Shown: positions 7,838 to 16,560 of the stretch, in pieces | Position numbering within the stretch: position 1 is the first letter of the stretch | Layout: each line of letters starts with the position of its first letter | Assembly: GCA_022825725.1 (NCBI GenBank) | Contig: JAJDWE010000033.1 | Span: forward strand, 23,926 to 87,925 | Direction: 5' to 3' | From: Gemmatimonadota bacterium | GTDB lineage: Bacteria > Gemmatimonadota > Gemmatimonadetes > Palauibacterales > Palauibacteraceae | Length of the DNA stretch: 64,000 nucleotides | Notes under the pieces: generated by a model | Databases searched by the model: none | What the model was told of the DNA's origin: nothing | Seen by the model: the letters and a program-made list of their open reading frames with translations, nothing else | Program-made: the position numbers and the translations under genes

Positions 7838-7899
7838 AGCTCCAGCGCATCTCGGCCGGCGGCCCGGCCGGCCACGGCCTGCCGGGCCGCTTCCGGGCG

Positions 7900-8745
7900 G
7901 TGCGTGCCCGGACTGTCGACGTGCGCGCCCTCGTGGTCTGCTTCCTCATGGCGGCACCCTTCGTTGCGGCTGGTCCCCTCGCCGCCCAGGCGAGGAGCAG
8001 CCCCGAACCCGGAATCCGGGACCCGAACGGCCATCCTTTCCGCACGCCCTCAAGCTCCCCCCTCGAGCCCGTACATCGTCTTGCGCTGCTGAGCGCGACG
8101 CGCGACTCCCTCCGTGACGGCATTGCCCTCGCGGACATCGGCGACCGCTTCGGGTTCTGGATCCGGCGCGATCCGGACGGGGAGGTCGAAGTCGCAGGAG
8201 CCATTCACGGAGGGGCGTTCTCCCGCTTCGACCTCGAAGGTCCGGATCAGGCCCTCATCGAAGTGCACTACCGGATCGGCGTCCTCCTCCGCGCGCGTTT
8301 CGGCGAGGTCGCGGCTCGGGCCGAACTCTATCACGTGAGTTCGCATCTCGGGGACGAATTTCTCCTGGACACCGGCATCCGTCCCATCAGCACGAGCCGC
8401 GAGGGAATGGAACTCATGCTCCAGGGATCTCCGGCGTCGGGCCTCACCGTCTACGGAGGCCCGGGCGTGCTGCTGCGCGCCACGCCGGACTTCGAGCCTC
8501 TTTCGCTGCGGGCGGGCGCCGCCTGGGAGTCCGCGCCGGGCGGGCGGGCGCGGTTCCATGCCTCGGTCGACTACTTCGGCTGGGCGGAACTCGACTGGAA
8601 GCCTGCCGTTGCGGCGGAACTCGGGGCTGCGCTGGCTCGGGGGACGCGGGTCGGATTGCTCCTGGGCTTCGGTCCTTCCCGCGCGGAGCAGTTCCTCCGG
8701 CAATCCGAGCGCCTGGTCGGGCTTTCCATCTCCCACGTGCGGTGA
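7900..8745 (+). CDS. DUF1207 family exported protein
   Basis: The mature part is rich in amphipathic beta strands with a SSHLGDEF motif, as in DUF1207 proteins, which are predicted outer-membrane or periplasmic proteins of unknown function. A signal peptide (RALVVCFLMAAPFVAAGPLAAQA) is clear. The ORF track opens at 7717 inside the preceding gene, which is unlikely; GTG 7900 or GTG 7921 directly before the signal peptide fits better, and 7900 is given here (281 aa). A C-terminal Val-Gly-Leu-Ser-rich strand ending in an aromatic-poor tail suggests a small barrel. The function is unknown. Confidence 0.7.
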   Translation: MRARTVDVRALVVCFLMAAPFVAAGPLAAQARSSPEPGIRDPNGHPFRTPSSSPLEPVHRLALLSATRDSLRDGIALADIGDRFGFWIRRDPDGEVEVAGAIHGGAFSRFDLEGPDQALIEVHYRIGVLLRARFGEVAARAELYHVSSHLGDEFLLDTGIRPISTSREGMELMLQGSPASGLTVYGGPGVLLRATPDFEPLSLRAGAAWESAPGGRARFHASVDYFGWAELDWKPAVAAELGAALARGTRVGLLLGFGPSRAEQFLRQSERLVGLSISHVR

Positions 8746-8783
8746 CCGAGGCGGCGCCGACGCCCCTCTCGCGTGTCCCGACG

Positions 8784-10505
8784 CTACTCTTTCTTCCGGG
8801 AGGCCGGCGGCTGTGCCTTCCTTCGTGCCCGGGAGAGGTACATCTGCTGCGGCAGCGACATGATGTTCGAGGCGGTGTAGTACAGGTTCAGCCCGGCCGC
8901 GAAGTTCGCAAAGAAGAAGGTGAAGACGACGGGCAGCACGTAGGAGATCATCTTCATCTGCGCGTTCGTCTGGATGCCTCGCTGCGTGATCCAGTTCAGT
9001 CCGAGCATTGAACCGCCCATCAGGACGGGGACGATGAAGAGCGGATCTCTCAGCGACAGGTCCGGCAGCCACAGGAACGGCACGCCGCGGAACTCGATCG
9101 TGTTCTGGAACACGAAGAACAGCGTGATCAGGATCGGGAGAGGCAGGAACATGGGCAGACAGCCGCCCAGCGGGTTGACCCCGTGTTCCCGGAAGAGCTT
9201 CATGTGCTCCTGCTGCAGGCGCTGCGGGTCGTCCTTGTAACGCTGCTTCAGCTTCTCGATCTCCGGCTGCAGCGCCATCTGCTTCATCTGCGCGCGTCCC
9301 GAGATGTGGAAGAGCGGTGACAGCACGATCCGCGACCCGACCCCGAACAGGATCAAGACCCAGCCGTACGCCAGGGTGAACGACTCGTGCATCCAGATCA
9401 GGATCGCGACGATCAGGTTCCCGAAGGGCCGCGTGAACCACCGGAGCCACCGCCAGCCGACGGGGTTCACGTTGTGGAGTTCCTGCCCCATGGCCTGCAG
9501 GCGCGAGAAGTCCTGTGGTCCGACGTACGCCGCGTACTCGAACCCGGGGGTGCCCGCGGGTACGGGCAGCGCGGCCTGCATTTCCGCAGCGTCCTCCTCG
9601 AGCACACCGCGCAGCATCACCCCTCCGATGCCCGGCCCCTCCGGCGGCGCCACAACGGCGGCGAGCCAGTACTTCGACTTGGATGCAACCCAGCTGAAAG
9701 GAGCGCCGGAGGCCGGTCTTGTCTCGTCGATGTCCACGCGGTCCAGTCGCTCCGCCGCGATCTGTCCGGAGCGGCTCCGGGTGACGAGCGCCATCGCGGC
9801 CCTGTCCTCCCGCGGCACGGCTTCGTTTCGTTCGATCCCGCGGCCGAGACTCACGAGGACGACGTGTCCCACATCTCCCAGTCCGCGGAGCCCGCCGCTC
9901 ACCTCGATCCGGTAGTCGTCCGGCTGGAAGCGGTAGGAGACATCGAAGGTGACCTCGCCGATCGCGGCCTCGAAACGCAGCTCCGCGGGCCCATCTCTCA
10001 CCTCGAGCGTGGGCGTCGACGCGGTGAACGCAATCGAGCCGAGGGATACCGTATCGCCACGAAGCGTCAGCGCGTACGCCAGGATCGAGTCGTCCGGCCG
10101 CACCAACTCGACGTTGCGACCGCCGTGTCCACCCTCGGCGAAGTTCTCGTGCGCGAGCATCGTCGCGCCCACGAGGCGTGCGCCCCGCGTGTCGAACCGG
10201 TACTCGTACAGCTCCGACCGAACCGTGACGATCGAGCCTTCCCCGGCTGTGGCCGCGGTCTCCTCCACCTCCTCCGCAACCGCCGGCGTCTCCTCCGCTT
10301 CGGCCAGAACCGCCGCCACCTCCCGGGCCGCTCTCTCCTCGGCGGAGAGCCGGTCCAGCTCGTCCGCCGCCGTCGTGGTTTCCTGCGTCTCCACGCTGTC
10401 GGGCGACACCGGTTCCAGCGGCCTTTCGGTCGGCGGGAAGAACACGTTCGAGAGGATCATCACGCCGACCATCAGCGCGATGGCGAGAAGCAGACGGCGT
10501 TCCAT
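8784..10505 (-). CDS. yidC: Membrane protein insertase YidC
   Basis: This protein of about 573 aa inserts and folds inner-membrane proteins, alone or with SecYEG. It has an N-terminal membrane anchor (LLLAIALMVGVMIL), an acidic linker, a large periplasmic beta-sandwich domain (about residues 80-350) typical of Gram-negative YidC, and the conserved five-helix core from about 370 (IWMHESFTLAYGWVLILFG, then GGCLPMFLPLPILITLFFV), ending in a basic tail. The start is ATG 10505, which overlaps the yidD stop in TGATG, rather than the ORF-track start at 10580. It is the last gene of the rpmH-rnpA-yidD-yidC operon next to dnaA. Confidence 0.95.
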   Translation of the reverse strand: MERRLLLAIALMVGVMILSNVFFPPTERPLEPVSPDSVETQETTTAADELDRLSAEERAAREVAAVLAEAEETPAVAEEVEETAATAGEGSIVTVRSELYEYRFDTRGARLVGATMLAHENFAEGGHGGRNVELVRPDDSILAYALTLRGDTVSLGSIAFTASTPTLEVRDGPAELRFEAAIGEVTFDVSYRFQPDDYRIEVSGGLRGLGDVGHVVLVSLGRGIERNEAVPREDRAAMALVTRSRSGQIAAERLDRVDIDETRPASGAPFSWVASKSKYWLAAVVAPPEGPGIGGVMLRGVLEEDAAEMQAALPVPAGTPGFEYAAYVGPQDFSRLQAMGQELHNVNPVGWRWLRWFTRPFGNLIVAILIWMHESFTLAYGWVLILFGVGSRIVLSPLFHISGRAQMKQMALQPEIEKLKQRYKDDPQRLQQEHMKLFREHGVNPLGGCLPMFLPLPILITLFFVFQNTIEFRGVPFLWLPDLSLRDPLFIVPVLMGGSMLGLNWITQRGIQTNAQMKMISYVLPVVFTFFFANFAAGLNLYYTASNIMSLPQQMYLSRARRKAQPPASRKKE

Positions 10506-10726
10506 CAGCGCTCCCGGGCGGGAACCGGGTCGTAGCCGCACGACCCGAGGGGGTGACACCGAAGAAGGCGCCGAACGCACAGCCAGACGCCTCGGACCGC
10601 GCCGAATCGCCGCACCGCGGTCAACGCGTATTCCGAACAGCTCGGCTCGTACCTGCAGGAGGCCGGCAGCCAGGGAGAGACCACCAGCTGGTAGCCGCGA
10701 ATCGCTCCGATGATCACCCGGCGCAT
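10505..10726 (-). CDS. yidD: Membrane protein insertion efficiency factor YidD
   Basis: This 73-aa protein has the characteristic YidD pattern: GYQLVVSPWLPASCRYEPSCSEYA near residues 11-34, followed by a Cys-containing RLLRCHPLG and a C-terminal GYDPVP. YidD is a small membrane-associated protein that helps YidC substrates insert. Its start lies inside the last codons of rnpA (13-base overlap), and its stop overlaps the yidC start by one base, so the three genes are tightly coupled. Confidence 0.95.
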   Translation of the reverse strand: MRRVIIGAIRGYQLVVSPWLPASCRYEPSCSEYALTAVRRFGAVRGVWLCVRRLLRCHPLGSCGYDPVPARER

Positions 10727-11118
10727 ACCGTCTCCAGCGAATCCATCAACGTCGTCCGAAGCCTCTCGTACGAGGCGTCGTAGGCGGCCGGTTTCGCTCT
10801 CACGACCAGATCCAGATCGAGCCGGCGGGTTTCAAGGGCGGGCAATACGTGAAGGCGGGCGATCTCGGTCAGGCGCCGCCGTACGAGGTTTCGCGCGACC
10901 GCGCCGCGGCCGTGGCGAGGCGTCACAACCCCGATCCTGGAGCGGCCGGCGGTCGACGGAGCGAAGAAGACGTCCACGATGCGGCCACGGCTGGAGCGGC
11001 CCGCACGGATGGTTCGGCGAATCTCCCGTGCTGTGCGCAGCCGAGCCGCGCGAGGCCGTCGATAGCCTTTGGGCCGACGCCCGCTAGCGGCTTCGTCGCT
11101 TGCGACGGAACGCGTCAC
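10714..11118 (-). CDS. rnpA: Ribonuclease P protein component
   Basis: RnpA is the basic protein cofactor of RNase P, which removes tRNA 5' leaders. The signature [13 protein letters not shown] (RNR motif) is at about residues 76-88 and [15 protein letters not shown] near 26-40. The protein is 134 aa because the only usable start (ATG 11118) lies within rpmH, giving an N-terminal extension of about 25 residues before the RLRxxREF-like motif. No ATG, GTG or TTG occurs between that start and the conserved region. The 35-base out-of-frame overlap with rpmH resembles the overlapping rpmH/rnpA genes reported in Thermus. Confidence 0.95.
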   Translation of the reverse strand: MTRSVASDEAASGRRPKGYRRPRAARLRTAREIRRTIRAGRSSRGRIVDVFFAPSTAGRSRIGVVTPRHGRGAVARNLVRRRLTEIARLHVLPALETRRLDLDLVVRAKPAAYDASYERLRTTLMDSLETVCAG

Positions 11119-11257
11119 TGACGGTGAGCCGACGTCGACCCTTCCTTCGGCGGCGCGACAGCGTGCGGCGGCCCGCCTTCGTCTTCATGCGCGCCCGGAA
11201 CCCATGATCCCGAACGCGCTTCCTGTTGGTCGGCTTGCTGTATGTGGGCTTCCCCAT
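11084..11257 (-). CDS. rpmH: 50S ribosomal protein L34
   Basis: This gene is not in the ORF track. On the minus strand, ATG 11257 opens a 57-codon frame: [20 protein letters not shown], then [28 protein letters not shown], ending in TAG at 11084. L34 normally has about 44-46 residues with KRTYQPSxRKRxRxHGFRxRMxTxxGRxVLxxRRxKGRxxL; the match is clear. The protein has about ten extra C-terminal residues ([10 protein letters not shown]), and these are encoded where rnpA begins in another frame. A consensus-like promoter lies about 60 bases upstream. Confidence 0.95.
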   Translation of the reverse strand: MGKPTYSKPTNRKRVRDHGFRARMKTKAGRRTLSRRRRKGRRRLTVSDAFRRKRRSR

Positions 11258-11314
11258 GTCACATCACCCGAGGCTTTCCGGTCATCTTCTTCAGGTCTTC
11301 GAGGCCAGCCCGGA

Positions 11315-11343
11315 AGTCTAGACCTGGCGCGGGATAGTGTCAA
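11315..11343 (-). promoter_or_regulatory. Sigma70-type promoter for the rpmH-rnpA-yidD-yidC operon
   Basis: On the minus strand TTGACA (11343-11338) is followed after 17 bases by TAGACT (11320-11315). The -35 box is perfect and the -10 box matches four of six. Transcription would begin near 11308, about 50 bases before the L34 start codon. Confidence 0.8.
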
Positions 11344-11421
11344 TTCGGCGCGCCCGGCGCCGACTCCGGCGCCCGCTGCCGTCCGCCATCCGTGCGCCAC
11401 CCCGCGAGGCGTGTCCGTTCG

Positions 11422-11451
11422 TTGACACTCGCCGGCGGATTCGCCTAAGAT
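11422..11451 (+). promoter_or_regulatory. Sigma70-type promoter for dnaA
   Basis: TTGACA (11422-11427), an 18-base spacer and TAAGAT (11446-11451) form a strong housekeeping promoter. The predicted start near 11458 leaves a short leader before the dnaA ATG at 11498. It diverges from the rpmH promoter about 80 bases away. No clear Shine-Dalgarno precedes the dnaA ATG. Confidence 0.8.
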
Positions 11452-11497
11452 CAGAACCCCTATCCCACCGTCTTCTTCTCATGCCAGCGCGTCACGG

Positions 11498-12880
11498 ATG
11501 GAGCTGACTGCACACGAGGCCTGGATCAAGATTCGCGCGTCGGCGAAGCTCGTGCTCCCGGAGCAGACCTATCGCACCTGGCTCGGATCGACCGAGGCCG
11601 TCTCGCTTTCCGACGACACGCTCGTCGTCTCCGCGCCTACCAGGTTCGCGGTCGAATGGGTCGAGGATAAGTACGGGACGCTTCTTCGTGACATCTCCGA
11701 ACGTGAACTCGGCGCGAGGCTTCGACTCCGCTTCGAGCACAAGGGAGCCGAGGAGCGTCTCGACTTCCCGGAGATCGCGGAACCCTACCCCGGCGACCCC
11801 GGTCACGCACTGGCTTCGCAGACGCCGAATCGCGGAGGCCTTCCCGCGGCGGCGGCGCTGAACGAACGCTACACCTTCGCACGATTCGTCATTGGTGGCA
11901 GCAACGAACTCGCCGCGGCGGCGTCGGATCGCGTCGCCGCCGCACCGGCCACGACCTACAACCCGCTCTTCATCTGGGGTGGCACCGGTCTCGGCAAGAC
12001 ACACCTGATGCATGCGATCGGCAACACGATTCTCGACCGCCTCCCGGACTGCCAGGTCGCCTACGTCCCGTCCGAGCAATTCACGAACGAGATGATCGAT
12101 GCGATCCGGACCGGGCAGACCGCGCTCTTTCGCGAGCGGTACCGCCGGATCGACGTCCTGCTCATCGACGACGTGCACTTCATCGCCAACAAGGAAGGGA
12201 CGCAGGAAGAGTTTTTCCACACCTTCAACGCGCTCTACGACGCCAAGAAACAGATCGTCATCACGAGCGACCGGCCGCCGCAGGACATCCCCGGGCTCCA
12301 GGAACGCCTCGTCTCCCGGTTCGAGTGGGGTCTCGTCACCGACATCCAGCCCCCCGACCTGGAGACGCGTTCCGCGATCCTGCGGAAGAAGGCCGACGAG
12401 GACGGGATTGAAATCGACGACGACGTCATCGAGTACGTCGCACGGAGTCGGCGTACCTCCGTCCGCCAGCTCGAGGGGGCCCTGATCAAGCTCCTCGCCT
12501 TCAGCTCTCTCACGCGACGCGAGATTTCACTCGACATGGCGCGCGACGCGCTGGGGCCCGAGGGCAGTGAGGCCGATGAGCAGGTGATCGAAGTATCCGC
12601 GGAAGAAGTCCGCGCCCGCATCGCCGCTTCCTGGGGCGTCTCCGTCGAGGCGCTCATCTCGAAGCGGCGGAACCGGACCGTAACCGTTCCCCGGCAGGTC
12701 GCGATGTACCTCATCAAGACGCATCTCGACCTGCCCTATTCCGATATCGGCCACCTCTTCGGCGGCAGGAATCACTCCACCGTCATTCACTCCGTCAACA
12801 AGGTCGAGGCGGACATGGCGTCCGATGCCTCGCTTCGCGGCCGCGTCGGCCAGCTGCAGCAAGAGCTGTTCCGAACCTGA
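11498..12880 (+). CDS. dnaA: Chromosomal replication initiator protein DnaA
   Basis: This 460-aa AAA+ initiator opens oriC and loads helicase. Domain I (about 1-80) contains the typical YRTWLGS segment, and a short linker follows. Domain III has YTFARFVIGGSNELA, Walker A GGTGLGKTHL (about 164-173), Walker B LLIDDVHFI and sensor motifs. The C-terminal domain IV carries the DnaA signature FGGRNHSTVIHSVNKVE (about 425-441), which reads DnaA boxes. The gene is preceded by a good promoter and divergent from rpmH, and dnaN follows after 294 bases: the classic origin-region order. Confidence 0.98.
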   Translation: MELTAHEAWIKIRASAKLVLPEQTYRTWLGSTEAVSLSDDTLVVSAPTRFAVEWVEDKYGTLLRDISERELGARLRLRFEHKGAEERLDFPEIAEPYPGDPGHALASQTPNRGGLPAAAALNERYTFARFVIGGSNELAAAASDRVAAAPATTYNPLFIWGGTGLGKTHLMHAIGNTILDRLPDCQVAYVPSEQFTNEMIDAIRTGQTALFRERYRRIDVLLIDDVHFIANKEGTQEEFFHTFNALYDAKKQIVITSDRPPQDIPGLQERLVSRFEWGLVTDIQPPDLETRSAILRKKADEDGIEIDDDVIEYVARSRRTSVRQLEGALIKLLAFSSLTRREISLDMARDALGPEGSEADEQVIEVSAEEVRARIAASWGVSVEALISKRRNRTVTVPRQVAMYLIKTHLDLPYSDIGHLFGGRNHSTVIHSVNKVEADMASDASLRGRVGQLQQELFRT

Positions 12881-13174
12881 TGTCCCGTCCGTCCACGGCC
12901 GTGTGCAAAATCGGACGAAGACCTGCGCGTCACGCACACGATACGCACACCATCGGGCGCATCGTCTCCGCGGCGGCACCGACGTTTCGCCGGAGCTTCG
13001 ACAACCGTGTCGGCGTGTCGACAGCGGACGCACCTCTCCCAAGCCGCGAGAAACATGGGGAACGCCGAATTTTCGACACTTCGACAGGCTCTACTACTAC
13101 TCCGTTGATACATATATCATACGCAACCGTAGAACCCACGGTGGAAAACCCGAACCGATACTGCCGGAGCTGAA
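12881..13174. other. dnaA-dnaN intergenic spacer, candidate oriC
   Basis: The 294-base gap between dnaA and dnaN has origin-like elements. TGTGCAAAA (12902-12910) is one base from the reverse DnaA-box consensus. The minus strand has three TAG triplets in a row (13091-13099), which fits the DnaA-trio idea. An AT-rich inverted repeat TGATA-CATA-TATCA (13106-13119) sits in otherwise GC-rich DNA. TTTTCCACC on the minus strand (13148-13140) is a weak box. No cluster of perfect TTATCCACA boxes is present, so the call is tentative. The dnaN leader also lies here, with GGAG six bases before its ATG. Confidence 0.4.
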
Positions 13175-14302
13175 ATGAGATTCTCGATCACCCGAGAGGC
13201 ACTCCAGGAGGGTCTGGCGGCAAGTGCCGCCGCCGTCCCGACCCGAGCTGCGCTCCCGGTTCTCTCGAACATCCTGATCCATGCGGAGGACGATGCGGTG
13301 CGGCTGAGCGGTACGGACATGTCGATCTTCGTCTCGTTGTCCGTGCCCGCAGAGGTCTCCGAGGCGGGCGTCGTCGCGCTGCCCGCGAGACAGCTCCTCG
13401 AGATCTCCCGCGTGCTCGACGATGCGCCGGTAAGGTTCACCACGGCGGACGGAAGTGACGACGGAGCCTCTGCCGGAGTGGACATCGAGTGTGGCCGGAG
13501 CAAGTTCCGGCTTTACGGGCAGGCGCCCGACGAGTTCCCGGACTTCCCGGAAATCGACTTCGCCGGGGGTTGGGAGATGTCCGCCGGCGAGCTGCAGACG
13601 CTGATCGAGCGGACGAGTTTCGCCGTTTCCACCGAGGACAGCCGGCCGATCCTGAACGGGATCCTGTGGCAGTTGCGTGAGGCGGGAACCGTCATGGTTG
13701 CCACGAACGGCCACCGCCTCGCGAAGATGTCGCGCGAACTGGACGTCACCGGCTCGCCCGCCGACGCAGACCTCATCATTCCTCCGAAAGCGCTGAGCCA
13801 GGTGCAGAAGCTGTACCCCGCGGACACGGTGCTTCAGATCGCGCGTTCCGAGAACCACCTGGCGTTCCGGTCCGCCGACCGGGAGGTCTTCACGTCGCTG
13901 ATCGAGGGACCGTATCCGAACTACGAGCAGGTCATTCCGAAGGACAACGACAAGGTCGCGACCGTGAACCGGGCGGGCCTCGAGACAGCAGTGCGGCGCG
14001 TCGCGGTGATGGCGGATGACTCGACGAGGCGCGTACGCCTCTCCTTCCGGTCCGGCGACCTCGGGTTCAAGGTTCAGACGCCGGATCTCGGAGAGGCGGA
14101 GGACGCGCTGTCGCTGGATTACGAGGGCGAAGACATTCAGATCGGCTTCAATGCGACGTACCTCCTCGAGGTGCTGCGGCACATGCCGGAGGAAGACGTT
14201 CGAATGACGTTCAAGGCGCCGGAACGGGCGGCGACCTTCTCTCCCGCGAGCGGCGAACCCGATTACCTCTGCCTCGTCATGCCGCTGCGCATCCTCGACT
14301 GA
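13175..14302 (+). CDS. dnaN: DNA polymerase III beta subunit (sliding clamp)
   Basis: This 375-aa protein contains the three repeated clamp domains. The start MRFSITREALQEGL matches the family N-terminus. The motif TRAALPVLSNILI (about 26-38), the middle-domain FAVSTEDSRPILNG and the terminal YLCLVMPLRI, close to the clamp consensus ending YVVMPMRL, are all present. The clamp dimer encircles DNA and tethers polymerases and repair enzymes. It follows dnaA in the usual order and has a GGAG ribosome site. Confidence 0.97.
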   Translation: MRFSITREALQEGLAASAAAVPTRAALPVLSNILIHAEDDAVRLSGTDMSIFVSLSVPAEVSEAGVVALPARQLLEISRVLDDAPVRFTTADGSDDGASAGVDIECGRSKFRLYGQAPDEFPDFPEIDFAGGWEMSAGELQTLIERTSFAVSTEDSRPILNGILWQLREAGTVMVATNGHRLAKMSRELDVTGSPADADLIIPPKALSQVQKLYPADTVLQIARSENHLAFRSADREVFTSLIEGPYPNYEQVIPKDNDKVATVNRAGLETAVRRVAVMADDSTRRVRLSFRSGDLGFKVQTPDLGEAEDALSLDYEGEDIQIGFNATYLLEVLRHMPEEDVRMTFKAPERAATFSPASGEPDYLCLVMPLRILD

Positions 14303-14315
14303 GTCGCGGGACACA

Positions 14316-14999
14316 ATGACGACGAGCGAGTGGCGCGAGCACGAGGGCGCAGAAGACGTCAACCTGCCCGCGTGGGAGGATCCGGCGGTACCCTTCCCGG
14401 GAAACGTGATCGAAACGTGGCGCCGGAGCGTGTTGGAACCGGGAGCGTTTTTTGCCGGTGGGCCCTTCGATCGCGCAGCGGTGCGCCCGATCCTCTACTA
14501 CCTCCTGATCAGCATCCTCTCGGCGGGGCTCTCGCTGACCTGGGGCGCGTTGCTGCCGACGGCGCAGCCAGGTTTCGTGGAGACGCTCGCCGGGATCATG
14601 AACGTCGCGCTGCCGGACGCGGCGGACGCGGTCGGCTCCGCCGGCCGGCTCGCGGATTTCTTCCTCACCCCGTTCTGGGCCGTGCTGTCCCTCGTCATTA
14701 CGAGCCTGCTCCTCCATCTGTTCGTACTCCTGCTGGTCCCCGGGCGTCGAAGCCTCACGGCCACCGTCCGCACAGTCTGTTACGCGTGCGGGCCCGCCGT
14801 CTTCGCCATCATCCCGTTCGTCGGCGGATTGGTGGCCTGGATCTGGGGAGCCGTGCTGACAGTGATCGGTCTGCGAGAGGCACACAGGACCACGACCGGA
14901 AGAGCCATTGCGGCGTGGCTGTTGGCGACCACCCTCCCGGTCGCCTTCGTGCTGCTGGGGGTCGTGCTGGTCATCGCCCGCGTGGCAAGCGGAGTTTGA
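14316..14999 (+). CDS. YIP1-family membrane protein
   Basis: This 227-aa protein has a hydrophilic N-terminus (about 1-55) and then four to five hydrophobic segments: PILYYLLISILSAGLSLTWG, PFWAVLSLVITSLLLHLFVL, TVCYACGPAVFAIIPFVGGL and a C-terminal LLATTLPVAFVLLGVVLVIA. The arrangement and the CYACGPAVFAIIPFVG segment match bacterial YIP1-domain proteins, whose function is not settled. It starts 13 bases after dnaN and may be co-transcribed with the NUDIX gene that follows. Confidence 0.75.
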   Translation: MTTSEWREHEGAEDVNLPAWEDPAVPFPGNVIETWRRSVLEPGAFFAGGPFDRAAVRPILYYLLISILSAGLSLTWGALLPTAQPGFVETLAGIMNVALPDAADAVGSAGRLADFFLTPFWAVLSLVITSLLLHLFVLLLVPGRRSLTATVRTVCYACGPAVFAIIPFVGGLVAWIWGAVLTVIGLREAHRTTTGRAIAAWLLATTLPVAFVLLGVVLVIARVASGV

Positions 15000-15016
15000 G
15001 CGCCCCTTCGGAACGC

Positions 15017-15757
15017 ATGAATCCCGGGTCGGCCGCTGCGAGTCCACGGCCCGCCGCCACCGTTGTCGTCGCCACGCCGGCGACGTCCGGGCTGGAGTTC
15101 CTCCTGCTTCAGCGCCCCGCCGACGCCAGGTTCGGAGCCGGGGCGTGGGCCTTTCCGGGCGGTGCGATCGACGAGGATGACGCCTGCGCGACGTGGGCGG
15201 ACCGACTTCCGGGCACGGGCGAAGCCGCGGCGTGCGTGGCGGCGCTGCGTGAACTGTTCGAGGAGACGGCAATCATGCCGGCGCCGGTGCGCGGCAGCGG
15301 ACCGGAGGCGCTGGTCGAGGCTCGGCGGGCGTTGCTCTCGGAGCGGGTCCGCTTCTCGCGAGTGGCGGAGCGTCTCGAACTCGACTTCTCGTCCACACGC
15401 ATCGTGTACTTCGCGCGCTGGATCACGCCGCGCGGTGCGGCGCTGCGGTTCGACACCCGTTTCTTCCTCCTCTCGCTGGAGGAGCGGCCGCGCCGCGTGA
15501 GTCTGACGCCGGAACACGAGGCGGCCATCTGGACCACGCCGGCCTCGGCGCTCCGGCGCTTCTCCGCCGGTCAGCTGCCCATGATGTTCCCGACCGCGAG
15601 AACGATCGAGCGCCTCGCCGGCTTCCCGTCGGTCGAGGACGCCATCGCGGCACTCAGCGGGGTCCCCGTGGAACCGGCACTCGTCAGGCTGGGCGTCGGC
15701 GAAGACGGGGTGACGCCGCTCGCTCCGGGAGATCCCGGGTACGACGACATCCAGTGA
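15017..15757 (+). CDS. NUDIX hydrolase (NUDT19-like)
   Basis: This 246-aa enzyme is predicted to cleave a nucleoside diphosphate linked to another moiety. The family pattern is visible as GAWAFPGGAIDEDD (about 41-54) followed by the Nudix box AALRELFEETAIM with the RExxEE-type metal ligands. The longer spacing between GG and REL and the large size resemble the NUDT7/NUDT19 group that acts on acyl-CoAs; this is an inference. The start is ATG 15017, because the ORF-track start at 14330 lies inside the YIP1 gene. Its stop overlaps the GTG start of the MBL hydrolase gene by 4 bases. Confidence 0.85.
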   Translation: MNPGSAAASPRPAATVVVATPATSGLEFLLLQRPADARFGAGAWAFPGGAIDEDDACATWADRLPGTGEAAACVAALRELFEETAIMPAPVRGSGPEALVEARRALLSERVRFSRVAERLELDFSSTRIVYFARWITPRGAALRFDTRFFLLSLEERPRRVSLTPEHEAAIWTTPASALRRFSAGQLPMMFPTARTIERLAGFPSVEDAIAALSGVPVEPALVRLGVGEDGVTPLAPGDPGYDDIQ

Positions 15758-16560
15758 CGTCGAGCGTGGGACCGGTTCACGTCGTCCGGCACGGATCCGG
15801 CATCACGGCGGTTCGGGCCGACAATCCGGGCCCTCTCACGCTGACCGGGACGCAGACGTACGTGATCGGGACCGGGCCGCTGATCGTCCTGGACCCCGGA
15901 CCGCAGGATGAAGCGCACTTCGGCCGTGTCGACGATGTGATCGCCGGAAGACCGGTGGCGGCGGTCTGTCTGACGCACGCGCACTCCGACCACGCGGCGT
16001 CCGCGGCGACGGCCGCCGGCCGCTGGGGAGAACTCCGCGCCTCGGCCGCCACCCTCGACCTCGTGGGGTTGACGGGCCGGGCGCTGGCGGAGGACGAGGC
16101 CATGGCGCCGGGGAAGGGACTCCGCCTGCGGGCGATCCCGACGCCCGGTCATTCCGCGGACCACCTCTGCTACCTGCTCGAACCCTCGCGCACCCTCTTC
16201 ACGGGGGATCTCGTGCTCGGAGAAGGGAGCACCATGATCGCCCACCCGGATGGGTCCGTGGAGGCCTACCTGGCGAGTCTCGCGCGCCTCGCGGCCCTCC
16301 GTCCCGAACGTCTGCTCCCCGGACACGGCGCACCCGTCGAGGACGCGCTCGCACGCCTCGAGGAATGCCGCGCGCACCGGCTGGAGCGCGTGGCGTCCGT
16401 CCGGCGGGCGCTGCAAGCCGGCGCCCGAGCCCCGGAACGGATCCGGGCCGCGGTCTACGGGGACCTTCCCGCCTCCCACCACGCGGCGGCCGACCTTACG
16501 ATCCGCGCCTACCTCGCATTCCTCGGGGAGATCTCCTCGTCGACCAGCCGTCGGAGATAG
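15754..16560 (+). CDS. MBL-fold metallohydrolase (LACTB2/glyoxalase II-like)
   Basis: This 268-aa protein has the metallo-beta-lactamase zinc motif THAHSDHAAS (HxHxDH, about residues 75-84), PTPGHSADH (third His) and FTGDLVLGEG (bridging Asp), with LLPGHGAPV near the end. A C-terminal helical winged-helix-like part (ERIRAAVYGDLP to LTIRAYLAFLGE) is typical of the LACTB2 group. The substrate is not evident. It starts with GTG overlapping the NUDIX stop. Its last 52 bases overlap the mutY 3' end on the other strand. Confidence 0.85.
   Translation: MTSSVGPVHVVRHGSGITAVRADNPGPLTLTGTQTYVIGTGPLIVLDPGPQDEAHFGRVDDVIAGRPVAAVCLTHAHSDHAASAATAAGRWGELRASAATLDLVGLTGRALAEDEAMAPGKGLRLRAIPTPGHSADHLCYLLEPSRTLFTGDLVLGEGSTMIAHPDGSVEAYLASLARLAALRPERLLPGHGAPVEDALARLEECRAHRLERVASVRRALQAGARAPERIRAAVYGDLPASHHAAADLTIRAYLAFLGEISSSTSRRR

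Noticed and set aside
8330-8342. Other CACGTGA sites (8334, 54680, 60150, 60470)
   Set aside because: They share only the six to eight inner bases with parS and lie inside genes; chance at this GC content.
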